This document shows, piece by piece, positions 29,313 to 43,000 of a DNA stretch of 64,000 nt. The notes under the pieces were generated by a model. That model made no database searches. It worked only from the letters and a program-made list of their open reading frames with translations, and was not told the origin of the DNA. Source of the DNA: Litomosoides sigmodontis (lineage: Eukaryota; Nematoda; Chromadorea; Rhabditida; Onchocercidae); NCBI GenBank assembly GCA_963070105.1, contig OY718804.1, positions 5,851,317 to 5,915,316 of the forward strand, read 5' to 3'. The first letter of the stretch is position 1. Every line of letters starts with the position of its first letter. The position numbers were made by a program, and so were the translations under genes.

Positions 29313-31597
29313 TAAATTAACTTATCAAAGTGACATTGTCAGTAGTTTGTAAGTTTCATACTCATCGAAATGACACAAACAATATTTGATTGATTGGATG
29401 GCTTTAAAAATATGCTTGCTGTATGTTCTCACAAGTGATTTATCGTCGTCTCCCACCAAGAGAGACGTTCTGCTGGCACCGACAAAATGTCGCATTAATA
29501 GAATCAGTGCAACATCAGTTTCGCATGAGAGGTCGGCTTCACTTGAATTCTACGGGAAATGATCGCTTGAAGCTGCTATTTGGCTTACTCGAAAAAGCTC
29601 AGAAAGCATTCATCGCCGACTAAAATTGAAGGAGAAAATAAAAAAGAACCTTTTGTGGTGTGGCGCTGTGAGAGAAAGCAGAAGAAGCAAATGTATTAAA
29701 AAATATAGTCCCTTCTCTTCTCTTTTAGCCACTTCATTCTTTGCATTTCAGTTTGCAGTCATTAGGATAACAGCTAACACTCATTTTCAACTAATTTCTT
29801 CAAAGGGATTCATGAGAATGAAAAATGTCAGGTTTGCCAGTCTCCTTTTTTTGAATTTGAAATGTTCCGAAAGTGAACAAAGTTTTAGCTTATTTAAATT
29901 ACTGAAAATTACATGAAGCCAACATTCCACAGCTCCTCTTCGCTGCTCACTTCAAATTAAAATTTTTCTTTCGTAAAAGCATAAAGTAAGTGACAACGAT
30001 CCTTTATTAAATCTAAAATGGCAAGTATTATCCTCAGTACTCCCTCCCATTCAACGAAGATCATATCCGACCATAGAATCTTAGTCATTTCTACCTAAAT
30101 TATGAGTTATCCTACAGTTAAGTTGCAATTATTTCCTATAATACATGGGTTAACTCTCAAATTTTTTAAATGAAAACTTGAAGGAAATATTTATTACAAG
30201 TTAAAATCCTTTTCAATCAACCAAATTCCTGCACAAAAATAAATCAAAATGTGTGAGCGCTCTCCCACAATTGTGCAGAAGATATCCCGATGTCATATGA
30301 ATGACATGAAAAGAAGATTCGAATTTGAATTTCAAATTTAATGTGAGTTTAAAATGAAGCGAATAGCACACAGGCAATGTAAATACTTTGCAAAGTTAAT
30401 TGCTAAATAATAAGACCGTTGAAACGCTGAGATATGTGAAGTTGATAATAGACGTTCATAAGATCACGACGGAATCAAGCGATTTTGAAAACACAAAGCG
30501 GCATCCGTTTGTCTGTTTCCTATCACTTTCCTTAGGTTTTCAACTCACTAATTTTTGGAATAAAACATCGGGAATGCCCATTGTGACGTATGTGAGTAGA
30601 GCAAGAGATAAAGGTCACTGGACAGATTCATGGAAGGTATTCAAGTGTACGCAACTAATGTTGTTGCGGACTTGCAGTACAACAGCATATAGATGATGAA
30701 TGACAATTATCGCAGTGATACATATCTCCGTGATCGAAGTCCCAATTGCATTTTGCAAAAAGTGACAGTAATGGAAGTGTTTAATGGCAGTAGTAATTCC
30801 ATGGAGAATGAAGAACGGAAAGGAAGTGAAGTTGAATGTATGGATTCCTCTTTGCAGGCGGTTTGTCCGACATTTCAATTATGATCGGAGCTTAATGAAT
30901 GGATGATGTTACTGCAGCACTTAATCCATGCACTTTTAGTACCAATAAATTACTGTGAATCTGAACAAGACATGTAAAACAAGTTGTTACAAAAGTAAAT
31001 TTAAATTCACTCCAACATGTTCAGTCCTTCCCTTTTTTGGGATTACCAATCTTAAAAGGAGTAGCAATTTGAAGCGAAAGTTGCTCAATGCCAGGATGAG
31101 TTGCGGCAGATTGGTTCTTCAGCTACTGAAATGAGCGAAATGAACAACAATGGAGCCTGAAGTGAGAAAATGCTCTGCAGCAAATAATGATTAGAATGTT
31201 CCCCGTGCTGCAAAGTTATCTTGAACGAAACGACGGCAGCTGGCATTAAGCGAAAGATGAAGTTAGCTAAAAATTGAATTCATCCGACTACTTTTTTCTT
31301 CCATCATCAATCATATCAGTAAGCGCTCTCTCACATCGCAATTTTGGACAAAGCCTAGTATTACAGATGTTCGAAACAAATACTTTCCTGCGGCGGAAAG
31401 TGTAATAATTTTGAAATTATCTGATGAAAATATCGAATGCCACAGCGATAAACGTTCCACTTTCTCGTTTCGTTTTGAGAAAGCTGGAATAATTTGCATA
31501 CGGAATTAATACGAGTAGGATTGTATTTAGGCTTTCTGAAATTCTCCTGCTATTGCCATACCATATGAGCTGAAGCGGTCGGTCGGACATCAACTGT

Positions 31598-34500
31598 ATG
31601 TCGGATTCGGAAGCTCAAAATCTCTCGATCCAACAGCTTATCGCTCTCGGTGTGTTAACATGATTTGATAATTTTTGACTGTCTATCGTAAATCTATCGT
31701 AAATCAATAGCTCTGCAATACCATCGTTTACTTTTGGTATTCACAGAGAGATGACATTCTTGAATGGAACTATAATAGCAGAATTATAATAAATAATATG
31801 ATGCCTCTCGATGACATCACTAAGTGATCGGGGGAATTCCCTAATCTTTTAATCAATTTAGTCGGTTCTAAAATAAACGAAAATGACGGAGTGGAACTAA
31901 AACGCCGTGAAGATTTGATCTTGGAAATGGCAGAGAAAATGTCGAAAGCTAATGATATCGAAGGCATTTAATGCACTTAATTTGTCTGAATAATAACAAG
32001 TTTGAGCGGATAAAGGAAACAATTTAAAAATTTTTCTGAACATTAATTTGAATTTAGCCAATAGCAAGTTCAAATTTAAACAAATCGATGCTGTAGGAGA
32101 TGAGTAAAATTTAGAAACAACTAGCACAAATCATATGGATGTTAATTCTAAGAATTCTTTCGAAATTTTCTCTACAAATTGAAGGCTTAGCAAAATTATT
32201 AACCTCGTTGAGACCGCACCTGCTATCCTACGGCATGGCAAAAGCTGTAAAACTAATTCGTAGCATAATCGACTGGTGTCTAAAAATTGGCAGGGATTCC
32301 GATTTTAAGGTTATTAATTATCCTTGAAATTCTGAAAACTAAGTCGAACTTAGATTGACCTTAAATTATTGGTAATGTGTAAGATATTGGCCGTGACTAG
32401 CAAAGAGTATACGTAGCACTATCCACAATTATTGTGATTATCAAGGTCACGACAACTACACGACATCACAATATTCTTCTTCACAGCTCGCATTATGCGT
32501 GGAATACATTCATTGGGCCAAAGAACAAAATCGAATATTTTTACGACATATGCTCGAAGTCCGCTTGATGCGTTTGCTAAATGAAATAGGACGATACGCC
32601 GACGTGTTAGCTATGGGTTGGTTTTTCCCGCATAAAACGTATACGGAAGAAACTTCCTTTCTAGTCTAGTGACCTTTCCATTTGCTACGGCTGAGAAATT
32701 TTGAAAGCGAGGAAATACCTCTGAAAATTAAAATTCATCAATTCGTATCACTGTTACTTTCTAAATTCGTACCACTGTTACTTTCTATAACTTTCCCTTC
32801 TATTTCCTTGGACTCGACCTTTTTATTTTAATGCGTAAATTGAAATTCAGAACTTTTTAGTGAGGTGAAGTGAATTTCAAGTTATATCGCTTCCTCCTAG
32901 TGCTCATCTCTACCAACTTCAACACATTCATAATCAGATATTCAGGAGCAAAACTGAGAAACGAGCTGAAGAAAATTGAAAACAAGGACATCCAATTGGA
33001 GGTTCATTTGGAAGAAAGCAAAGCCGCTTTTGCGCTTAACAATTTGAACCGTTCTCGTACGGCGCTCGCTGCTGCGCGAACCATAGCAAACTCTTTGTGC
33101 ATTGAAAATAAATTACAGGTCGGTCGGCTGCTCGATGACTTTTCTCTATCTTATTACACTATGTGTGTGATGTTAGAGAGGCTCCCGAAGTTGTTGTCCG
33201 AACGAGTGATTTCAACATTTCACTCTAAGCAATTGTTGCAGTTCAGGCTCAGCTTGATATGGAATCAGGAGTGCTGAACATGGCAGAAGATCACGACTTT
33301 AAAACAGCTTATTCATATTTTTATGAAGCATTTGAAAATTTTGACGCTATTGAGGATGAAGTTAATGCCCGAAAGGCCCTTAAATATATGTGTATTGCAA
33401 AAGTATGCTATTCCATTCTCAAGTTATTGAATATCTATCATCTCAAAAAATTTTACATTTAGTTGATTTAAAAGAGAGCTATCAAATTCCACTTCCACCA
33501 CCTCTCAATTCGTGAACTTTTTATTTTCAGATTATGCTAAATGAAGAAACAGAAGTGCCGACATTGCTGTCTGGCAAGCAAACAATAAAACATTCGAGTC
33601 GCGATCTTGATGCCATGAAACGCATAGCAGAAGCATTCCACAATCGATCTTTGCAAAACTATCACAAGGTGTACATCAACACTTTTACATGCTTGTTTTG
33701 AAGAAGGCATAATTTTCTATGGTCGCTTACTTCTCTTTCGAAATGATTCAAAGCCATCTTACCTGTTCATTTAAGAATTCAATTTCATTTTTTTAATGAT
33801 TTCAATGAGGTGACTGGAAGAGAAGTGCGAAAATTTCACAGGTGATTGAAGAATATAGCGTGGAGCTTCAATCAGATTTGATAATCCGCAGATATCTCGA
33901 TTCTCTTGCCGACTCAGTGCTTGAAAAGGATATCAGTCGAGCCATTGAACCCTACTCTCTCATTGAAGTGCTATTCACTTTTTTCCGCAATTCTTCGAGA
34001 AGCTTTGATATACCGGAATTTACATCCGAAATCTCATTGATACATTTGTAGATATTATTTTTGCAAGATAAATCTGATTTCCCATAGCTTATAGTGAGCT
34101 TCTGACCTATTTTCTGTATGAATTTTCACATTATCTTAATAATATCCATTTTTAAAATGTTGACTTTTGGCCCAAAACTTAAGAAATTCTAAATTGTTAC
34201 TCTAAAATAAAGAATCCTTTGCGAAGAAAGCTTCAGCTTCAGATGACTACATTAGCGAAGAGCATTCGTATTCCAGTTGAAGAAGTGGAAAGAAAACTAG
34301 CGCAAATGATTCTCGACAAAAAATTCCAAGGTCGAATTATAGACATTTCCAGAATATTGAGATATTGTGGCAAATAATGCCAACCAGAATTGAATTAGTT
34401 CATCGACAATTCCGGTTTGCGTATCCAGCATCTGAATTTCTAGCAAACAGCGCAATTTTGACTGAACTGCTTGTCAGCAATTAATAGGCAGTGAACAATC

Positions 34501-34869
34501 AATCAGGTGCTAACACCGATTGCTGTAAATTTCGCTAGTCATAGATCTTATTTCCCGGTCATTACGTGGTCAACATCTACTCTAACTTCTTGATATTCAT
34601 ATTTAGGCATGATAGATCAACAAGACGGTACATTAACAGTGTACAACTTTCCACATGACGTACAAACGAAAACATTTCTTGCATCGGTGGAGGTCATACG
34701 TGGTCTATCCGAGGTCAGCCTTTAAATTTAAGAGGAATAAGAAACTGGAAGGAACTTGGATAACATATTTGCAAGTCAGAAACTGTGGTCACTTAACACT
34801 TGACAAGAGCAATCGTCTGTTTTGTTTCAGACAATTGATCAGATCTATTCTTGCGCAAGTGCACTTTGA
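31598..34869 (+). CDS. rpn-6: 26S proteasome non-ATPase subunit 11 / Rpn6, divergent
   Basis: Lid subunit that clamps the 19S lid to the base and 20S core. Eleven exons: 31598-31649, 31862-31963, 32185-32309, 32487-32616, 32946-33118, 33247-33402, 33531-33668, 33842-33967, 34243-34330, 34607-34713, 34831-34869; 411 residues (human 422). Matches run the length of the protein: helical repeats ([48 protein letters not shown]), a PCI domain ending [16 protein letters not shown], and the C-terminal helix after GMIDQQDG. Exons 2 and 3 join through a GC donor (GAAG|GCATTT), forced by homology because reading on gives a stop within three codons. The ninth exon has tandem acceptors (CTTCAG twice), allowing an optional Leu-Gln. 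Divergence is unusually high for a proteasome subunit (VYNFPHDV where human has IFDEPPVD), so this may be a second, faster-evolving paralogue like rpn-6.2 of C. elegans. Confidence 0.92.
32740..32786 (+). repeat. Two-copy tandem repeat in an rpn-6 intron
   Basis: The 23-base word AATTCGTATCACTGTTACTT plus TCT is repeated after one base with a single T to C change. It looks like a recent local duplication. Confidence 0.85.
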
Positions 34870-37062
34870 TCCTTTCATCGCTAAAATAATATAGATAATT
34901 GCGCTTGATCACGCATATCATGCAGCTATATCACGCAGCACTGATATATCCGTATTTGTAAGAGACTGAGTACGTGAGCAAGTAATAAAAATTGATAAAA
35001 GAGGGCTAATATCAATTTTTTGCAAACAAAAATAATTTAGAACTTTTGAAATTGAGCTTTCAGATACGTTACGTTTATTTATTAGAACAGTAAAATTACG
35101 TGATGCCAACTGCAAAATAGACATGAGATTTTGTAGACAGAAGAGGATGCTTATCATAGTCGTTTGTAGAAAGAAATATTATTTAGAATAAAATTTTACC
35201 GAGATAAGGATTATAGCTGATCGACATCACCAGACAAGATCGGAAATACTGAGAATATAGCTGCGTATGAGAAGTGATTGAGGAATATACGAGCTCTTTT
35301 TAAGGCTCAAAATTAGATTACTACGAGCAACTAGTGAAAGAGTGATGAAATGTTAGTGGCTTTAGCTTCACTGTCTAACTTCTAAGTTACGTAATAAAAA
35401 GATTGAACCGTCTAGTGGAATATGATAGGTGGAAGGAAGGTTGTTGAGTACTAGCAGCAGCAAAGGTTAGGCGCGTCAGGTTGGTGGTATATTTAGCAGC
35501 AATAGAAGAAGCTCAATGAAAAGGATGCATTACGTCGGAGGATGCATTGATGGATTGCAGAGCAAAGATCATGCAATTATAATCAATTTCAACTTTTTTG
35601 CATTAGTTTTTTGCACAGTTGTTATTTGAGAACAACTCTAACTGATAGATTGAGTGAGAAAAAAAGGGAATTGCAAGCTTATCCGTGGTGAATTAACAGT
35701 TTCGCCCAAACTCCTCCCATAAAACATTTCGAAATTCCGCGTTATCTGTTAAATTCTTTCTGCAAAAAAGTATTTCGAAATGCCAGTTATGTCTTTTCGA
35801 GTATGCCATATTACTCTTTTAATCGTTTCGTAATAATATGATCATGGGCCGTATAATCATTAAGTATTTCTTAAGCATAACCACGAAATACTTTGCCTCA
35901 TCTGTTTGTACTTTAAGAAATATTTCTTGAAAGGCTAATAGAAAATATTGTTTGGAATATCATTCTGTTCCTAAATGTTCCTACATCTTAACGAATTTAC
36001 AATCATCACAATGATTACACATCAGTGGTTACGATCTAAAAACAATGTGCCCTCCGTTTCATTTTAACGATCTTTAAAATGGCGTAACCATAACAGATAC
36101 CTCAGTTTTTCAAACGGTCGGGAATCACTGTTCTAAAAACACCTAAATAAGTTGCAGTTGTATGGTCATGTAGCAACTAATTTAAATAAAGATGCAATTC
36201 CGAAATATCCACGAAGGAAATTATTTATGAAAATTAATTGAATACCACCTTGCAATGTCAAAAAAAAGAAAAAAAACACTATAACATGAGCATAAGATAC
36301 ACTTTTTTTAATGTCCAAAACGGAAGAAATGTCAAGAACATCAAAAATAGAAGAAAATGCCTGATAACTTATTCAGGACACTACTGATCACGGATCAGAT
36401 GATGCTATTTAATGATCAAATTTTGGACTTATTAAACACAAAGGTTGTTAACTATGATGAAAAACCAGTAGAGATTCAGTATGATGAGATCTAGAAAAGA
36501 GAATATATAACTTTTCTGGATTCGAGAGGAATACTCGCGAATATTCACAACTTCCCTTGACAATCAAAAAGTAAGGCTTTGGACTCGAATCTCAGATAAA
36601 GCTGAGGATTAGTTGAGTCAGACTTCCTATGGCAATGATAAAGAATTTCTATTGACATGAAGAAAAGACCATTATCATCTCTTTTTACCCTGTATTATAA
36701 ATATACTGAAACGCTGAATATGTCTTAATAAAACCAATACAAGAATAACCTAGTTAATGGAAATTTGGTTCAAAACCAAAATATTTTGGGCATAAAGGAG
36801 TCATAAACTCTAACTATATAACGAAGAGATGATTCTTCACATCTTCTTCTCTTCTTTATCCAGTGCCTAAAATAATTCTTATTATAAGAATCAATATTTT
36901 CGGCAAGCAAGCTATTTGGTAATCATGATTCTAAGTGAAAAAAAAGTGTTATATAATGCACTAATATGCTACCCTCCAAACGACTTCGATTTAACTCAAA
37001 AATTTTTTTGCATGGTAATTTGAAAGTTAACCTTTTTGTTCGCTTAGCATAGAATACGTAAA
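34870..37062. other. Convergent intergenic region between rpn-6 and top-2
   Basis: 3' flanks of two converging genes, AT-rich. I looked on the minus strand for a Lys/Ser/acidic C-terminal exon of topoisomerase II and saw none. Confidence 0.55.
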
Positions 37063-40000
37063 TCATTGGAAACGTGAATGTGAAGAACCGATTAAAAAAA
37101 ACAAAAGCTGTATCAAACAAACCATAGACAACACGTTCAGATCCATATTCCATAAAGTTCTCCATGTTGTTGACTTCAATGATTCGAATCGTTCCAACAG
37201 TTCATTTCTTTTTTCTTGTAAAATAAGAATTTCATCATTGCTCAAACGACAGAGTGGCATGTCGAGCAAATACGCAAAATCTTGCGAGTTTCGACTCCCA
37301 TCCTATATAAATTGGTTATATTGCAAGCATCGATATATCCATGATGAATTTAAATTTTATAGATTTGAAAATGCATAGCGAAATTCTAAGAGCTCTATGA
37401 AACAATACAATCACCTCCCTTTATGTGTATCCAGTTGCACAAGGTAATTTTTTAAAAGTACTGAAATAAGCTGTACCGCAGCATTTTTCGTTTTCACAGG
37501 ATTCGAATCAAATCCTTTCTCAACCAGCTGAATTATAATTTCTGCACGATTCCTCTTTTCAATAGCGATTTCGTCATTAACAATAGCATTCACAAATCGA
37601 ACCTAAACAAGTCAAATGTTAATCTAAGTAATTCCCTAGAAAGTCTCAAAAATTTTGACAGGAATAAAAGAAATCAGAATGATAATAAAGATTCCAGCAG
37701 GCAAATCTTGTATGAGAGAATAAGAAACAATTTCACCATAGTGTGCAAAAATCATCGTGGTAGGCTCAAGTATAAGAGGGGAAAGAAATAAAGTATACGA
37801 GGGGGTTATGATGTCACCATAAAATTGTATGCGAATTCTGTTTGCTATTGTTCTATTGCTTAAAATGAAATCAGCTTTCTCGAGTATTGCTTTGAAAATT
37901 ATCGGAATGCCCATTTCATTCCCATAACACTCGTATTTTTGTTGTTGCTGCCAAACAGGGACATAACAGCAGTTAAATAAACCCCGGAAAAGAACTCACT
38001 GCTTTTGTTCAACGCATTTGTAACCAGAACTTCAAAAACATTAATGAGAGCCATTAAAGCAGTAAACGGACGTTTTTTAAAGATGACATGATCCCATCTT
38101 TCAACCAATTTTACCTGGTTGTTAGTGAATTTAAGTTTCGCATCCACAGCTTTTAGTTCATATTCTTTTCGTTCCATGTATTTCTGTCGACGCACTTCAA
38201 AAAATTCTTGGAATATTTCTGCCGTGGAATCATATTTTCGCAGCAAGTTTTTTTCATTAAATAAAATCTGAAATTCACATACATACTAAACATAGTATAA
38301 TCATAGAGCACCAATAAATGCCAATGTATAATAAGTATTACTGTAAATGCAAACCAACGACGAAAATTATAGTACAACAATATTAAGGGTCTACAATGGC
38401 ATAAATAACCGATCTACCGCTTAAACGTATTCAGTGCATTAGAGTAGTTAAATCGATATGATAACATTCAATTTCAAAATGTCTAATGCAAACCATTGAA
38501 TTTTCGCTTACAACGGATCGCAATTTTAACAACCGATTAAGTGCCTTAATTTGTTTTGTGTCACTCATCAACGGCTTATCAATCACATGAAGAATGAAAT
38601 GCACTCTGCTTTCAGTGTGTAATTCTTCATAATTACTGCAAATAAAAGAACTTGAATCAGACCATTTGCCCACGAAATGATAAAATTGAATATAAAAAAC
38701 CATGGGATAAGCCGTACATGGTGTTATCAATTATCAAGTTACAGATCCCCCACCTTATTAGTCCGTTTTTTATAACAGAATCGAGCACTTTCTCCTTATA
38801 TTTGTTATTCCAAATCCCGGTAGGAAGCTCTGTTATTATTGCCTAAAAAAAATAAGGACAAATTCCAATCTTGTAAAACGGTTGTGAAACTCGTTCCCAA
38901 TAGAAATGTATGAAAACTTGTAAAATATATGTAAGAATTCACTGATAATGCTTTTAAAGGATATATATTATAATCATTACCCTAAGACCACTTCTCAAGC
39001 GACGATATGAAACTTTCCCGAAAATCCTGTACTGATGAGGTGCGGTTTCATCTATCGTTCCTTGAAAATTCCGAAAATAGGGCAACTGAAATTAATACAG
39101 TTTTCCAACAAGAATTGGTTAGAAAACAAGTAAAAATTAAAACAAAGGAACGAAACTCCATTCAGAAACTGCCCATACAATAATGATGAAGGAGAGAGTC
39201 TTACTACTCTACAACAAAAAACCTCACAAAAATCATCACAAAAACCACAAAAACCTCGGTAAATCAGGCAGCGATGACGACGGCTCTAGTTTATTTGCTC
39301 ACTGGTTATAACATCATAATTCTTCCCTTCATTAACATTTCATTTATTAATTATCCGTCCGCTCATGCATATTGAAAGAACAATAATATGTACCATCTCT
39401 TGAAGTGGTTGTCCATCAATGAGTCTTCGGACGTTATTGATAACTTGCCTGGGACAACGTGGTAATATTTTTGTCGCCCATCCGGTACCAATCCCTTCTG
39501 CACCATTTATCAAAATCATCGGAATTATAGGACAATACCTAACAAAAAATTTCAAAGATTAAAATTGATCCCAAGAATGTGAACTGGTTTTCAATTTGAA
39601 ATAAATCTTGATATGCAAAACAGATAAGTTTGTATTAAAGTTGGGCATAATGCTGCATCGCAGAATTTAAAAATGAAAACAACTCACCATTCTGGTTCAA
39701 TGGGCGTGTTTTCTTCTACCAAATATTTCAAAACTTTGTCATCCGAACGTGGAAATATAGCTCGCGCAAGTGGGCTGAATTATTATTTTTAATTAATTTA
39801 TTTAATTTTATTTATTAATAAATTAATATCAAGAATACTACGAAGAAAAGCTCGAAAAAAGATTCAGCAAGGTTCTAGAGGTAAAAAAACTAAAGATCAA
39901 TCTGATGCTGTAATGTAATAGGTGTACTGATATGGGATTCAATGACCAAGTGGTGACAAAAGAGAGAACAATTAAAGACACCTCAATGAAGTATAAATAT

Positions 40001-43000
40001 ATCGTGCACTTGCTGCATCTTCGCCACCCGCTAGACGTGTACCAAACTGACCGAGGGGTAAAAGAAGATTTAAATTATTGGACCCAACGAAATCTTGCGC
40101 TAGGCGAATAATCGTATTCACCAGCGAATCCTAGAAAAGAACTGAGTAAAACTGAAAATAAACACATTAGCAAACACGTTAGAATAAAACAAAACTTTAG
40201 AAGCAAAGAAAAATAAAAGCATGTGAAAATTGCTAGCGATGCTAGACAGAATCAAAATCTACCTCTCCATGATGGTATCCGCAGTACTGCGAAACAGCAC
40301 CCGCTAGCTGACTCACTCGTACTTCACCACGTTCATAACGCCCAAACATTGTAAACAAAACTTTTCGTTGACTTGGTTTCAGTCCATCCATAATATTTGG
40401 CAGAGAGCGCTGAAGTAAGGCTGGTATTTTCAATAATTAAAAAAAAAAAATAATACGAAGCAGAAAAATAGAAATTTAGAAAACAGACTTCAATGAAATA
40501 GTTATTTCCATAAGTTTTCATAAAAGCAAATTTGCATACATCAAAGAAAACTAATACTGTCGCTATTTTTTTCCATTTGCGCTAATATCACCTTGTTGAC
40601 ATGTCAAGATACTAATTTTTAAAATGTGATTGTGTTCGTTCTATACTGCAATATATTAAAAATATTAAAAAAGCTAAAAAATTCAGGTTTTTCACCGAAT
40701 GAAAATTAGTTCACTAATGACTTTTCCCCAACAAAATATTTAAACCCGGAACGCAACAAACCCGCAGATCCAGTTGTGAATATTCCACTAACTCTTCGTT
40801 GATAAATTCCGAAAAAGTTTTCTGATTGCGGCTTGAATCAACGGTAGTAGACAGCAGCAGCTGCAATCTCAAACTATATAGCAAAAATAAGATTTTTGCA
40901 TGTTATTTAAAAACATTATTTTATATTTTCATATCAGCTATAGCAGAAACTCACTTTACTACTCTCAGTGATCCATATTTTTCGATCATCAGCTTTATTC
41001 TTTGCAAATGCAAGGTCAATGCTTTCATCTGATGCCTTGCCATCGTAAATAAAATTTACTGTATGCCGTTTAAGATTCGTAAAATATTCCCGAGCTTCTT
41101 GAGCTGATGATGTTCCCAACCCTGCATTATTTTAATAAAAGTGAGATAACTAAACATTGATATACCAAGAAAGGTTTCAAATGCAAGCTGTTAAACCTTT
41201 GTAATATTTTATCGAATATTTCATCGAATCAGGGTTTTCAGCTCGCCATTTTTCATAATCACTTGTACTATAAAATGATTTGACATCGGATCCACGCTTC
41301 GCCTGCAACAACATTACAGTGTTAATGAGCAGGAATATGTTGGCAGTTCTTTAGATTACATCTCTTTTATTCATCCTCTGTGCTTTACTTTCATTTACAT
41401 CTGTAACTTGATATATCCAAAGATAAATCTTTCAAGAATCGTGTATAGACTAAGTAGAACCTTCAATAGTGGAGTAATAAAATAATTAATATAATTAGCT
41501 TTGAGCAGCGATGGCCAATACATGTGCAAGAAATTTATAATTAATCCTTTAATATGCGATCCATCAGGGTCCTAGAATTTATACATATGTTGCAATTTGA
41601 TCAAAATAAAAAAAGGCAAAGTATGAAAGCTTAATGTAAAACAATTATTAAAATAATATAAGAAAATATAATACGACCAGAAGAATTTTTTACTTAAATA
41701 GAAGACCTAATGTTCTGTATTCAGTCCAAAGAAAATATCAAATCATTCGATTTTTTTACCATATCACAATCAATTTCCCCAAAAAAATAATAAAAATTGT
41801 TAGAACTAGTACCTTTACTATACTTAAAAAATAAAAAACAGAATATTCAAGAGAATATTTAAAGAATATGCAATAAAGATATTACTTGATCAGTCATTAT
41901 AAGCAGTCGTCCATAGCGCAAAGATTTCAATTTTTCGTCGTTGTTATAATCTTCATCAAATTTTAACCCCAGTATCCGTATAAGAGCCGAGATTTCAGTA
42001 TTTTCGATAGCCTTTAAAGTTATTTCAATAATTAAATCGTACGAAATGAGCTCGAAACTGAGATGACAGAATCTAACACCTAAAACTAATAACCATCTTA
42101 CTATTCAGTAAATGATTTGGAGATGAAAAACTAGATACAAATTCATAACTACAAAATATTTTTTCCTACACATGTGTTATATAATATTTCACCACCAGTC
42201 TGTCGGAAAATGAAGCAGTTAGCAATTGTAAATCTAAAAATATCGACCGCTTTAGCATCCATCCCTCGAACATTTGTCAGTTTCCCACGGATTGGAAAAA
42301 CACCATACTGTTTCCGACCAATTATAGCGAGACCAGCAACCGCAAGCGCTTTTGCTGAATCACCTTCTGTTACAATTAATGTGCAGTTGTAACCGTTCTT
42401 TGTACCCGCATCAGTTGCATCTTCAAGTTTTGATAAATCCCACAGTGGCCGTTTCAAGGAGCGGTTCAGTGAAGCCTAAAATAAAATATGACGGCCAGCT
42501 TAATTACGTTACAAAAGAAGCAGAAATATTTATTTGCAGCCCTATAGGCATCTAATGACAAGAAGGGAAAAGAAACCGCATGTTGCTGACTGATGTCGCG
42601 AAGCAAATGATCGATGATATCGCTATTTTTAAAGAAATTCTCGTAAAATGATTCGGGTATAACGCAAGTTGAACCGAAATTCTTCACTGATGTTGTAAGG
42701 TATTCTTTCGATTGCGATTCGAAGGCAGGATTTTCTATCAATGAATTCACAAATACATGAAGTCGATTTTTAATCTAAAATGTGTTACAAAAAATTTTCA
42801 TTTACAACTAATTACTTTAGCTAAATTAATGTCTTTTCTGGTCATTTTTACTATTGCTTATTAATTCTGAGACGAAAACAACTTACCTGGTGAGTACTTA
42901 TAAATTTTTCGCAACTGCAGCGCTGATCTATTTCCTGTTTTAATCGAGATACTATCTGATTCACAATATAATCCACATGTCGTCCTCCCTAAATTACTGG

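Larger units (their letters stand above)
23107..31597. other. 8.5 kb region without a convincing gene
   Basis: Both strands were read. There are many short frames but no chain of exons with coherent phase and a recognisable product. It holds degenerate duplicated sequence (about 24590-25010), an ATT-rich patch (25660-25765), a C/T-rich patch (29274-29312) and isolated exon-like starts such as 27630-27688. It may contain regulatory DNA for rpn-6, non-coding transcripts, or a fast-evolving gene that cannot be recognised by eye. Confidence 0.5.

Noticed and set aside
31799..31861. ATG followed in frame by TGA just before the rpn-6 exon 2 sequence, suggesting a pseudogene
   Set aside because: An upstream exon (31598-31649) encodes a proper N-terminus and splices in phase to an acceptor at 31861, so the stop is intronic.
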